A stretch of DNA of 64,000 bases from Tritrichomonas musculus (GCA_039105265.1 JAPFFF010000023.1:1984001-2048000), one strand, 5' to 3'; positions 43,883-55,216 are shown, counted from the first letter of the stretch. Notes: generated by a model not told the origin, from the letters alone. Numbers and translations: made by a program.

Positions 43883-45022
43883 ATGGATTTTATTCGGTTG
43901 CTTGATTTTTACCCAAAATTCCGTGATGACTTTGCACAAAAAACTACAACTGGTGGAATATTAGCTATTACATCTTTTGTTTCAATGACTGCTCTTTTTG
44001 CTTGTTTATATCGTAATTATTTACAACCGCCAATTAATCAATATTTTTTTGTTCCATCGCCAAGCCTTCCATTCAAAACAGGTAGAAAAATTGACCCTGA
44101 TAATTTACCCAAAATGTCAATTAACTTTGATATTTTCTTATATCACCTTCCTTGTTCCTTTTTGCAAGTGAACTCAATTGATATAATCAAAGAAAGTGAT
44201 GATTCAATAGAAGGACGTTTAAAGATGGAAAGATTTGACTCTAATCGCAATAAAATTGCTGAAAAACACTTTCCTAAAGAAAATAAAAATGATAACCCAA
44301 AAGATTATTGTGGATCTTGTTATGGCATAAAAGAAGGTTGTTGTAATACTTGTTATGATGTCCGTAAAGCTTTTAAAAAGAAAAACAAGCCTCCCCCACC
44401 AATAGCATCTATTGAACAATGCACAAAAGATGGTTACTTAGAAAAACTCAAAGAAATGAAAGATGAGTCATGTCGTGTTTACGGTAGCCTACAGGTTCAT
44501 CAGCACCCAGGATCTATCCATTTTGGAATTGGTGATGAAAGTCAAATGAATGAAATATATGAAAAAATAGGAATTAATATCACAGAAATAAATATATCGC
44601 ATAAAATAACAAGTTTTCATATCGGAAATCAATCACATGCTAATGGATTTTATCCATTGGATAATTCTAATCAAATTCAAGGAAAGAATGGTCGCGCAAA
44701 ATTTTATTATTTTCTCAGAATTGTACCAATAGGATTAAATTCAAATTCTTTTTCATTTGGTGTTAGCCAATATCAGCATTACAGAAAAAATACATCCAAC
44801 AAGTTCCCTGGTGTATTTTTCAATTACGATATTAGCCCAATATCAGTTTACAAAGATTCCAAAAAATCGTTGATTAATTTTCTCGTTGAAGTATCTGCAA
44901 TTCTTGGTGGTGTTTTTGCTATTGCTTCGTTTGCTGATTCTTTAATTTTTAGATGCTCATCTGATGAAGATTCAAAGGCTTTCACGAAAGGGGAGCAATA
45001 CGAACTTCTCTCAAAACAATAG
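43883..45022 (+). CDS. ERGIC3: ERGIC3/Erv46-type COPII cargo-receptor subunit
   Basis: The 379-residue protein has the family layout. A short cytosolic N-terminus (MDFIRLLDFYPKFRDDF) is followed by a first membrane helix at about 24-44, a large lumenal domain, and a second membrane helix at about 345-365. The family signature is clear at 142-163, YCGSCYG..CCNTCYDVRKAF. SCRVYGSLQVHQHPGSIHFG also matches. It cycles between the ER and early Golgi as part of the Erv41-Erv46 complex, retrieving or exporting cargo. Length is normal for the family. The start is the first ATG in frame with the conserved N-terminus. No Erv41 partner is nearby. Confidence 0.92.
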   Translation: MDFIRLLDFYPKFRDDFAQKTTTGGILAITSFVSMTALFACLYRNYLQPPINQYFFVPSPSLPFKTGRKIDPDNLPKMSINFDIFLYHLPCSFLQVNSIDIIKESDDSIEGRLKMERFDSNRNKIAEKHFPKENKNDNPKDYCGSCYGIKEGCCNTCYDVRKAFKKKNKPPPPIASIEQCTKDGYLEKLKEMKDESCRVYGSLQVHQHPGSIHFGIGDESQMNEIYEKIGINITEINISHKITSFHIGNQSHANGFYPLDNSNQIQGKNGRAKFYYFLRIVPIGLNSNSFSFGVSQYQHYRKNTSNKFPGVFFNYDISPISVYKDSKKSLINFLVEVSAILGGVFAIASFADSLIFRCSSDEDSKAFTKGEQYELLSKQ

Positions 45023-46552
45023 ATATTTTATTATTCTTTATATGTCTAAGATATTATATATTTTTAAAAAATATGTTAAATTTTGCTAATTTGTAAAAGT
45101 TCTATTATTGTATTTTTAAGCCTGTATTTTTTTAAGTCACCCTATTTTACCAATTAAAAAAGTTATAGACAATCAAGTCCAGAGTATGTACAACTCTTTT
45201 TTGAGCAAAGCCTTCTCAAAAAGTGAAAAACAAAACTCAATTATCTTTTTTTATATATGCTTTTGATTGTTTTTATTATTGTTTTATTATAGAAAAATTA
45301 GCATTTATCATAAATTCAAGAAATATTAAATTAAAATATTAAAAATGTTTGAATATGTCAATACATATAATTACTACTTAGCGATTTTTCTCTTAAAATA
45401 AAGTCTCAAATATTTATAAAATGAAAATATTCATATGAAAATAAAAAACTATTTTTCCGCGATTTAGATAAAAGACTCCAGAAAACACATACAATGAAAA
45501 AAAGTTAACACTAATTTTTCTTATAAATTGTTTATTTTAACAAAAATATTGGTTTTTATGAGCTTCTTAATAATATTATACAACTTATAAAAGCATATCT
45601 CTCATATTTTAACATGAGGGAGCCTTCAGTTTTTATATGATACATGAAATTTTGAGATAATTAATTTCTTTATATTATCATAAATATCATAGGATAGATG
45701 TAAAAAAAAGATTTATATAGGTATTCTATCTTAGTTTTTGTTTATATCAAAGGTCATCATAATTATTTTTTAAAAATATGCTGGAAAAGGTTTCTTTATA
45801 AAATTTTTCTTTTATATTTAACAATCAAAAATAACAAAAATATATTCTTAAAATAAACGGAGAAATATGAATTTTTTATTGAGAAATTTCTTTTTTTCTC
45901 ATATGAAATTGTGTAAGATTTTATTTTTAACGATCATATTTTGTGAGAGTTGCATATAAACCTCTCAAATTTTTATAAAAAACAATGGATGAATCTTGAA
46001 AGCTAAACAAAGCAATTATCATACTTTTTTCGAAAAAAATTATACAACACAAATCCTTAATGTTTAAACGTAGAAACCGGAAGAGCTGAGATGTAATTAA
46101 GCGTTTCGAATTACATGAAGAATTTCTTATTCCAAAAAAAGAGGCATATCTTTCAAAATTACGCCAAAAGTGCGTCAATAAAATGAGGAACTTACGGCAG
46201 ATAATATATGGATGCTTGAAAATAGGGAAGCATAAGTTTATTTTTTAAATAAATTTTTTTTTGAAAAATCAACTTTTTCATAATATAAAATATAAAATTG
46301 AATATTTTTTTTAATCATACCAGTTTTGAGAGAAAATCGTGTGTAATTTCTGAAGAAGGAAAAATAAAATTTTAAAATTGAATGTTAAAAGTTATATGTA
46401 ACATTGAAATAGTGGTCTGATTTATCGAATCCAGTTTACTCTTCAAGTCCTTTTGTAAAAATATAAATAAGATCTTAAGTAAAACTCTTGTCTTAACTTA
46501 AGACTCTTAAATATAAAACAATAATAATTTTTATTAAAAATAAATTATTTTC
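45023..46552. other. Gene-free AT-rich intergenic DNA
   Basis: A slightly less AT-rich island near 46050-46200 could be decayed coding DNA, but its frames are broken and I recognise nothing. No RNA or inverted-repeat element is supported. Confidence 0.5.
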
Positions 46553-47035
46553 TTATTTCTTATCACAAATTTCGTGGACACGATTATAAAGAATATTGAT
46601 ATTTTGAAGGATAGCTTCCGCACTTTGATTTGATGGACTTCTGATCATGTTAATTCTACGAGTTAAATCATCTGAAAAATCATCTGAAACTTCTTCTTCT
46701 TGAAGATTTTCATAGTTGTATGATTCTAAAGAAGCAGGAGATTGTGAATCGTCATCAATTTCTGAAAGATCTTTTGAAGCCTTAGGAGTTTGTGATTCTT
46801 CTTGATACCTGTAGCTATAGCGTGATTCGTCTGATAATACACGTTCCCATCTTTTTGAAAATTTCGATGATAAAGATGAGGTTGAGGATTTTTGTGGTTT
46901 TTGAGAATCATATGAGAAATCATTGTTAGGTGGTAAATTTTCTTGTATTGGACGTGCATCATAATCATCTTCTGGTATTGAAAATGTAACGCGTGGTTCC
47001 TTAGATTTATGTGTTCTTGATGAGTGTTTCCTCAT
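46553..47035 (-). CDS. Small disordered Ser/Glu/Arg-rich protein, unknown
   Basis: A 160-residue polar protein starts MRKHSSRTHKSKEPRVTFSI. It has many S, D, E and K residues and a possible short amphipathic helix at the C-terminus (AEAILQNINILYNRVHEI). No domain is recognised. Codon use and an ATG with a normal upstream region make it a plausible gene. The RVTFSIPEDDYD segment resembles regulatory short motifs, but this is too vague for a function. It lies on the same strand as, and about 330 bases downstream of, the Mei2-like gene. Confidence 0.55.
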   Translation of the reverse strand: MRKHSSRTHKSKEPRVTFSIPEDDYDARPIQENLPPNNDFSYDSQKPQKSSTSSLSSKFSKRWERVLSDESRYSYRYQEESQTPKASKDLSEIDDDSQSPASLESYNYENLQEEEVSDDFSDDLTRRINMIRSPSNQSAEAILQNINILYNRVHEICDKK

Positions 47036-47362
47036 ATTTTATTTTGGCATACGTTTAGAAAAAAAATTGAATAAATGAATTTGATAGGAAAAAGTACGTT
47101 TTTTAATAATTAAGTATATATTCTATTTAAAACAATAAATACTAAACTATGCATAGCTGAACATTCTATAAGGGACTACTGTTTTATAATAATGTATTAC
47201 AATTTAAAAGAGATTAATTTCAATTATCGAATTAAAAAAAAAAAATGAATATTAGTATTTGCCGCCTGCTTTTATGAAAACCGAAATGAAAAATATTTTT
47301 TGTTTTGTTTTGATTAATAAATAAACCCGAACTGAAAAATAATAAAAAAATAAAAGGCCTGA

Positions 47363-48661
47363 TTAGAACTTATTTTGCATGTTAGAAGGGGTAACAAATG
47401 CAGAGTTCTGACCAAAATTATGGTTCGATGTAGCTCCGTTGCCTTGTTTAAAACTTCCGCAATTATTAAAAACATTAGTCTTGCTTTGACTATCTCGACC
47501 AGTCATTGTATTGTAAGGTTGAATATTTCTTCTAAAGCCACCAGGGAGCGAAAATTCGATTGAAACTTTTGAACCCATAACGTATTTTCCGTTGAGAGCG
47601 TTTAGAGCAGCTTCTGCAGCACGTGTATCCCAGAATTCAATGAATCGTTGGCCAGGCTTTTGTGGAGTACCTCGAATTTCGCGGATTGATCCAAAGCTGC
47701 CAAAAGAAGATTCGATATGTGATTCTGTCACACCAGCTGGAAGATGGAATACGACAATTGTACCATTGTTTGGTGGCCTTCGAGGATCTGGTATTTTCTT
47801 AAGTGGTGCATAAACCACTGAAATTGGTCCAAGTCCATAAGAAGATGGTGAATTCATTGTTGTACCATTTAAATTTTTCTTTATCGCTTGAGCTTGTCGT
47901 AGATCAAAGTACTCGATTGTAATACTATTATTGATCTTTAAATTTGATATATCAATGTTTTTGGAATTATTATTAGGATCAAAAATTTGTTTGATTTCGT
48001 CAAGCGATAATTGAGGGTTCAAATTTGATATATACAAGGTTCTATTTTCTATTTCATTGAAATTTGTTTGATAAGTATTCATGTTTGTGTTTTTATTGGA
48101 ATTGATGTTAACATTTGAATTTGGTGAAGGTGGTGGTGATGGCTGTTCATTTGGATTTTGATTGAATCCAAGATCACCGTTGGTTGATTCATAATTTGAT
48201 TGTCCATCAGAATTTCGATAATTTTTGTTACCATTATCGTTGCCCGGAACATAAACATTTCTATTATATGAAGATTTAGAGTTATTGTGGTATGAATTAG
48301 TATTATAGTTATCATTAGATGAAATGTTTGATGTTGTCTTTAAGTTTGGATCTGATATATCGCAACTTAGATTGCTTGGCTGTGATGGAGATTTGGGCAT
48401 ATTTGGCGGTTGTTGATTTGATTGGTATCCACAACAGCAGCAGCTCATATTTTGTTGGGGAGATTGTTGGGGAGGTTGGAAGATATTAGAGTATTGTGAT
48501 GACGAAAGAACATAATTGGAAGGAGCCTGAAGTAATGTATCAATAGAAAAATCAGGGACGGTGGGGTTTGAAGGACTGTCTAAATTTGGTGGTGTTGCAA
48601 GAAAGTCGCTCCAATTGGAGTCCATACACAGTTCTAAACTTAAACGGGAAGGCGAAATCAT
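47363..48661 (-). CDS. Mei2-like RNA-binding protein, two RRMs, lacking the C-terminal RRM3
   Basis: The first 200 residues of this 432-residue protein are N/S/Q/P-rich and disordered, with a CCCC cluster (74-77). RRM1 spans about 207-285 (RNP2 TLYISNL, RNP1 ITIEYFD) and RRM2 about 300-374 (RNP2 TIVVFHL, RNP1 QRFIEFWD). RRM2 carries the Mei2/AML signature GSIREIRGTP and FWDTRAAEAALNALNG, followed by SLPGG where plant and yeast relatives have SRPGG. The diagnostic third RRM of Mei2 proteins is absent; after RRM2 only about 60 disordered residues remain. In fission yeast and plants Mei2-like proteins act in meiosis and RNA fate; a similar role here is inference. No introns are apparent. Confidence 0.87.
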   Translation of the reverse strand: MISPSRLSLELCMDSNWSDFLATPPNLDSPSNPTVPDFSIDTLLQAPSNYVLSSSQYSNIFQPPQQSPQQNMSCCCCGYQSNQQPPNMPKSPSQPSNLSCDISDPNLKTTSNISSNDNYNTNSYHNNSKSSYNRNVYVPGNDNGNKNYRNSDGQSNYESTNGDLGFNQNPNEQPSPPPSPNSNVNINSNKNTNMNTYQTNFNEIENRTLYISNLNPQLSLDEIKQIFDPNNNSKNIDISNLKINNSITIEYFDLRQAQAIKKNLNGTTMNSPSSYGLGPISVVYAPLKKIPDPRRPPNNGTIVVFHLPAGVTESHIESSFGSFGSIREIRGTPQKPGQRFIEFWDTRAAEAALNALNGKYVMGSKVSIEFSLPGGFRRNIQPYNTMTGRDSQSKTNVFNNCGSFKQGNGATSNHNFGQNSAFVTPSNMQNKF

Positions 48662-51600
48662 GGTGAATTCATTTTATTGAATTTATTTTTCTGTTTTATT
48701 TAAAAATGGTTATAATTAGGCCATGGTCTTTTATTTTGACATTAAAAAAAGTTTAATCCAGTTATTATTTTTAAAGCTAAAATAAATACATCAAAATCCC
48801 TTTTAAAAATTATTTTATATTTATAAAGTATAATTTATTTAAAGGAGAAAACTCAAAAATAAATTGAACAAAATTTTTGATTAGTATATATTGAAAATTT
48901 TATATCTTTTAAAAAGTTTTATCCAAAATTTAATTTTGTTAAGAGGGCAGTTTTTAATGTTTTTTTCTTGGTGATTATAGAATTTAGATTAAATATATTT
49001 ATTTATTATATTTATCATTATATTTATATTATAAACAATGATTATGTAAATTTAATTTTTGGTTATAAAATGCAAAAAAACATATATTTTTAATTTGATT
49101 GAAATTTGACTTTTTGAAATTGAATGTAATAAAAATATATTATGATTTATACACATCTCAACCTTGTTATAAATGTAAAATATAATATTATAACATATAA
49201 TATACTTTATACAAATATAAAAAGAATTATACTTAATTTATAATTAATGTATAAGAAGATATTAAACATAATATATTTATCTCAAAAAGTTAAAAAAAAT
49301 TCATAAAAATTTTAGAGAAAATAGGTCAATTTTTCTTTTATCGAAAAATCATAGTTTCTTCTCAAAACACATCAAAAATCGTAAAAACAAAAGTCAATGA
49401 AAAAAAGTTAATTAAAGTTTAATGTAAAAAAATGCAATTCATGCAATTGTGATCACATCCATCATGAAATTTATAGATGATTCCAAAAGTAACCTTTCAT
49501 ATCCAATATATTCATTTAATCTTTCACTACTAGTGTCAATGCTACAAAGTTTTTCCCAAAATTGTTAGCAAATATTATTCAAATTGTCAATGCTACTAAA
49601 TGTAGTTTTTTCATGTTTTGTCTTTTTTCTTTTAAATAAAATAAATGCCTCAGCGCAATTCATATCTATGCCAAACTTCTAAAAAAAATTATTGAGCGGA
49701 AATTAACCAAAGAAGATATGATAATATTTAAATAATTTTGGCCGGATATCAAGAAATCCTAAATATCTCTCTATCAACTATTTTAGAATCGATCCATGTA
49801 TATAAAAAATATAAAATTTATTAAAAATATGTATATATCAATGTATTTTATATATATTTAAAAATAAATAAGATATATAATTATATCATATACTATATAT
49901 AATGTATATTAAGAATTATAATTCATATTATCAAATGAAATAATTGAGAATAAATTCTTCTTTTTTTTATTTAAATAGCATTAACAAACTGATGTAATAA
50001 ATGTATAGATTCGTTTAATTAGAATATAATTCAATAAAAGGAATAGGAGGAAAAAAAAATATTTTTATAGTAAAAAATATTTTCATTTTATTTTTTAATA
50101 CTTAACATATTATAAAACATAAAATCAAATTGCATCAAAATAAGCTAAAATTATATATTGTTAACTGTGATATACATATTTATTTTCTATTTTTTACAAT
50201 ATTTATTAATTAAACATTATCTTAATGAAAACTGGATATATCATTATAAATCAATATTTACTAATATATTAAATTTAATATAAATTATTAATAAAATAAA
50301 ATATTAAAATATTGCTGATTTAAATTTGATATATTCAAAAAATATTTATCAATTTATACTTAATTCAAAAATGTGAATGAATGTTGATAGAATTTTTAAA
50401 AAATGAGCAAAAAACTTAGTATTGAGCAAGACTTAATCAAAAATTTTAAAATCTGAACAAGAAATCAGAGGTGGAAAGTTAAAATATGATCAAATACTTG
50501 ACAAAAATATTTATAAAAAATTAAAAAAAAGATAATATGTTAAATTTTCAAGCGGAATGTAAATATTATTATTAATTAAAATTTTTATATTGAACAAAAC
50601 CTTATTCCTTTGTTTTTTTTTTCTGCAAAATTCTAAAAAGTTTAGAAATTGTTAATTTGAACTCCAATAAAACCAAAATGTCGTAATTAATGCGATCTAA
50701 TAGACATGTTTGCGATTATCTACCATTTAAAACAGTTTACACTGCAAAAATATTCGTTCAATCCTTTTTTTTATTCTATTTTTTTAAAATTATTCATCAG
50801 AAATCAAATATTACTAAATTTTATATTATTTTCTTTGAATGAATGCATAATATCGACTTTTATAAGATTTGAATTATGTTAATAGGTGTATTTAATAATT
50901 TAAAAACATTAGATTTATTTTTTATATTAGATTTTATATAGCATTATTTATATATTATTATATTATATTTTATTATATATGTTATTAATAAGTATTTTAA
51001 TGTAATATTAATCAATATAAACATATTTTAAAAGTATTTTATATAGATTATTTTCTCAATTATTTAAACATAATTATCTCATTATATAATTTAATATTTA
51101 AAAATCGTATCTGTGAAAAAAGAGAAAATATATAATTATTAAATATTGAAAAATATATATTTAAAATAATTATTCTAGGAGTAAAAAAATCCCGAGGAAT
51201 TGAGTTCTGACCCCTCTTTTATACCATTGAAAATTAAAACAATCGTTCAATTTAAAATTGCAATTATCTTAGTAAATATAAATAATACACTTTTTAAAAA
51301 ATATAAATATATTTTATAAATTAATTATTATATAATACAATAAAATATAATCTCTTTTATTTGATTATAGGCTCCAAAAATACGTTCAAATTGCACCCTT
51401 AATTCATAGAGTAACCCTTACGGCCGTAGGCCGTAGTTGGAGAATGCCATTGTCAAATCCGTAATTTTGCCGAAAACCCTCTATACAATAGCTGTATTTT
51501 ATTTGGTCGATTTTGAATAGAAATATAATTATATTATTCTTTCAAAATCTTTTAGATTCAATTAATATAAATCCTTACTAGTAATTTTTTATTACACATT

Positions 51601-52189
51601 TGATAATAAATTGATAAGACTCTCCAGTCTTCTGAAAAAGTTATGAGATTGAAATTGGATTATTGATTTGAGCAGGCGAGGATGATTTGAGTAAATAATG
51701 TTATGATGATGTTGAATAAAATCAACTTACATAAATTGACCATTTGCGATATCGTTGCTATCGTTCTGTAAAAATAGCAACGAAAATTCTATTGTTCCGT
51801 AAAAATAGCAACAGAACCAATTTTTTTTATATAAAAAAAATTAAAAATAACAAAAATGCATAAAAACATAAAAATAAAAAGATTTAAATGGTTTATTATA
51901 TGCAAATAGTAAAAATGATGGTAAAATTGAAATAGTATAAGGATTATTTTGCGTAATTTTTTTCACTTATCTTCGAAGAATTGGTAAGTAAATGACGTAT
52001 AATTATGATTTTGAACAGATATTTGGGGCTATTTAGGGATTACAGATGAAATAATTACATCATCATATCAATCTAGTCTTATGTTTGCTGTTTATAGCAA
52101 ATACGTCCTTTTATGATGCTTATGTTTGATTGTAAGGAAAAGCCACTTTTCGATTTCTTGAGAGAGTAGTAGGTGGGGAGGACGCCTAC
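48662..52189. other. 3.5-kb gene-free, extremely AT-rich intergenic region
   Basis: Lines in this stretch fall below 20 % GC and no ORF or RNA is supported. The only features seen are a perfect hairpin at 51419-51435 (TACGGCC, GTA, GGCCGTA) and a duplicated unit of about 32 bases (TAAAAATAGCAACG) at about 51764-51811. Confidence 0.6.
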
Positions 52190-52395
52190 TAGATACGAAA
52201 TTCGTCGAAAATGGCCCTTAAATGGGTAGTTACGGGCACTCCAACGCGTTTTCGAAACTCACAAAAAATGGCTCAAATGGGCCTTAAATGGGCAGTTACG
52301 GACATGTCAACGAGGTCCTCACGTACCTGAGAATCAGCCATGACAACGCGTTTTCGATACTCACGAAATGGCTCAAATGGCCCTTAAAACATCGT
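52190..52395. repeat. Imperfect direct repeats upstream of the GC-richer Maverick remnant
   Basis: The pieces AACGCGTTTTCGA(A/T)ACTCAC, ATGGCTCAAATGG(G)CC(C)TTAAA and ATGGG(T/C)AGTTACGG occur two or three times each between 52200 and 52390. They mark an abrupt rise in GC content from the neighbouring AT-rich DNA and may be the subterminal repeats of the element. Confidence 0.55.
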
Positions 52396-52533
52396 TTAAG
52401 GGGAATCTGACGTGTGGGTCGGTATCGATATTTCACCGCTGAAACACGTACTCGAGCATCAGTAAGCAGGGTGTCATCAACGAATAGTCATCAAATGGAT
52501 TGTTACACAACCATCTTTTTAATCTAAACCCAA

Positions 52534-52866
52534 ATGAAGAGAACCTTTGATTCATCCGTTGAGATTGATGACTATAGAGTCGTCAGTTTCGATGATTTGA
52601 GACGATTAGCACGTATGCTGGATCTCACTACTGATGACATCCATGTAGCATACAACACAGTCAAGCATGAACTAGGGATCACTACTAAGGTCACCAAGAA
52701 GATATTCAACCAAAACGAGAACCGATTCTCTGATGCTTTAGTTGAGCTCATTGTCGTAACCGACAACGATGATACCAACTTTTTGTCCTTCTACAACTTC
52801 GCTAATGGATATCAAGCTGGGAAGGTCTTCAATGACGAATTCATGAGCATGGGATCTCAACCATAG
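52534..52866 (+). CDS. Small ORF in the Maverick-like remnant, unknown
   Basis: The 110-residue product is mainly helical (DDLRRLARMLDLTTDDIHVA) and ends at TAG. No family is recognised. It lies at the start of the GC-richer segment, 22 bases before the ATG of the next small ORF, so the genes are packed as in a virus or Maverick. It shares a (V/I)TDNDD stretch with the next ORF. Confidence 0.5.
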   Translation: MKRTFDSSVEIDDYRVVSFDDLRRLARMLDLTTDDIHVAYNTVKHELGITTKVTKKIFNQNENRFSDALVELIVVTDNDDTNFLSFYNFANGYQAGKVFNDEFMSMGSQP

Positions 52867-52888
52867 ATCAAATACTTAGGTGTTCTTC

Positions 52889-53149
52889 ATGTTCCAAAGC
52901 ATCTACAAGAACACTAACACGATTCCGATAATCATTCAACTGAACGATGAGCTCGATAGGGTCAAGTATTATATCGAGACGAACCTTCACAACTACACGA
53001 CAGCTCAATCGAATGTGAAGCTCATTTATATAGCATCCATCGCATTCACGGTATCAAGGTTGGTTAAGGTTACTGGCAAAGTGAAGCTCCCTGAAGAGTT
53101 AATCAAGTCGCATTTGATCATCACGGACAACGATGACGATGACCTATAG
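52889..53149 (+). CDS. Small ORF overlapping the polymerase start, unknown
   Basis: From ATG 52889 the product is 86 residues (MFQSIYKNTNTIPIIIQLND to ITDNDDDDL). It ends at a TAG (53147-53149) that overlaps the first codons of the polymerase frame in another phase. Nothing is recognised; an acidic C-terminus is the only feature. A conventional stop here argues against full reassignment of TAG in this element. Confidence 0.45.
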   Translation: MFQSIYKNTNTIPIIIQLNDELDRVKYYIETNLHNYTTAQSNVKLIYIASIAFTVSRLVKVTGKVKLPEELIKSHLIITDNDDDDL

Positions 53150-55216
53150 TATCTGTTTAGATCCCAAGTTAGCGAATGCAAAGAAGTACTCGATCGTTCA
53201 TCGAACCCAAGCAGCACGAAAGCTCCTCTATCAAGACCATTAAGTCACTTACTCAACGAGACCAACCAAAGCAGCTCCATCGATAATCAATTCGTTCAAG
53301 GGAATGATGATGGAAGAGATGAAAGAGTCTGCCAAGATGAATCACATCAACGTCAACATCTACGACTACGACAAAGAATAGCGGTTGTATGACATCCAAG
53401 AGCAATGGTTTGATGAATCGTTTGGGTCAACATTCTCCGCATTGATGTTCACAGAAGGTATGTTGGGTCACATCATGTAAATCACGGATGTCTAGAGGTT
53501 GGCAAACATTTGGATTTGTCCTAAATGTAGATCGTATGTTGTTCACGGTAAGAACCCGAAAAGAATGGACAAACACATAGCACACTGTGACGGTAAGTTC
53601 AAGAAGAGTTATGTTCCTGAGAAGAATAGCGAACCATACTGTCCACACATCCTCAGCCATCCCGTTTACGAGTATTGCTTAGCTCATGGTCTTGAATGGA
53701 AGCCACAGAAGTATTACATGACCTATGGTTTCGAGACGATGGAACAGGTAGTTAACGATCCGTTAGGGATGAGCACACCGATTAACAGTAGGTTGATTCC
53801 TCTATCCGTCAGCTGTTGTGTCAAGTTATCGAGGGGTCTGTTAACGAAACACTTCGACATCAGAGAGAAGCAGTTCATTCCCAAATGGATCAAGTTCATA
53901 TTCGAACAAGCCGTTAACGTAGTCACTGATAAGGTGAATGCCCTTAAAGAGATGACTGGTATCGAATCCGAAGAGACACTCCTGAAGATGGATCGAAACC
54001 TCTACAACGTCACTGTTTTGGGATTCAACTCAGCTAGGTTCGACTCCAATCTCTTCAAAGAGTATCTCAACTACAGGTTCGACAACGTGGAATGATCCGT
54101 TGACAACTCATCGTTGATCGGTACCACATCAGCAATGAAGCAAGTCGTCATCAAGAAAGGGATATACGGTCTCCGATTCATCGATGCTCAAGCATTCGTT
54201 AGTGGTGGTTCCTTGAAGCAGTTTGGTATTGACTTTGGTGGTGAGAGCAACTCCGTCAAGGATGTCTTACCATATGAAGCCGTCAACAGCGAGAACTATG
54301 ATGCAGTGCTCTCGAAATCAGAGCCCTTCAGTCACGATGACTTCTATAGCTACCTCATTCAGAAGAACCCGTTGAGTGAATCCGATTACAACTAATACGT
54401 CGAAGACACCAAACGATTCAAAAACAGATAGGAATATCTGCTGAGCTACAACGATAACGATGTCGAGATGATGATCAATCCAATTGACAACCTGATTGAG
54501 TCGACATCTCGTTACGGAATTGATCTCTTGAAGAACCTATCGTTATCGAGAAACTCATTAGAGATCAAGTTCGCAATGATGTATCACGATTTCGATCCAA
54601 ACACTGATTACAGTATCGTTAACGAAGTGGTGGGAGTACAAGTGCGATCTGTATTACAAACAAGACAAACGGCTCAACTCTAAAAATGGTGACGCCAGAG
54701 ATCTCGACAAGTGTGTGACCGTTGATGATTTCGATTCGTTCATGTAGATGTACAACGATCCAGGACTCTGTAGATGTCATCTCTTTGGTGAACACTTCAC
54801 GTACTCCAACAAGCCAACTCTTGATCGAATCGATAAAGACATTGGTCACGAACTCACCAACTGTAAGCTCGCTTGTGAAGTCTGCAACAAGATGAGATCC
54901 AAGCATGACGATAAGGTAACTCGGTTACGAATTCAGCTCAAGAAGTTCTGTAAGCTCAATCACTTCCCGACCACGAATACAAATGAAGCTGAGTACCATC
55001 GCTTGCGAGTTGGTATCACTGGTGGTTTGTCGAACGTGATGCACAGAGTCAACATCCGTGGTGAGACTCACATCAATAGATTCCATTACGATGAATCCCT
55101 TAATCAAGTGATCTCAAGGGACACACCAAACGTTGTCTCTCACGTCATCGGGATTGACCTCAATAGCTTGTATCCGTCATCGTTCAGCTCTAATCATCAT
55201 CCGTTCAACAGATATA
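53133..55216 (+). pseudogene. Maverick/viral-type DNA polymerase B with in-frame TAA/TAG/TGA, frameshift and 3' truncation
   Basis: The frame starting at ATG 53133 reads as a PolB only if stops are passed: TAA 53241, TAG 53379, TAA 53478, TAG 53493, TGA 54093, TAA 54393 and TAG 54429. After a frame change near 54625-54635 there is a further TAG at 54745. In order it shows a C2HC zinc-binding stretch (CPKC..H..HC, about 53515-53590), an altered Exo I (YGFETME, Asp replaced by Gly), and Exo II (FNSARFDSNLF). A PYE segment follows, then Exo III (YNDNDVEMM), an HNH-like insert (54814-54906), and polymerase motif A (DLNSLYPS, about 55156-55179). Motifs B and C are missing because the sequence changes at about 55217. 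GC is about 43 % against below 20 % in the flank. Confidence 0.8.

Noticed and set aside
45927..46178. Possible decayed transposase or 83-residue gene.
   Set aside because: Frames are broken and no motif could be named on either strand.
53133..55216. Functional polymerase under a fully reassigned code.
   Set aside because: Exo I has lost its Asp, there is a frameshift near 54630, and motifs B and C are absent, so this copy is dead whatever code it was written in.
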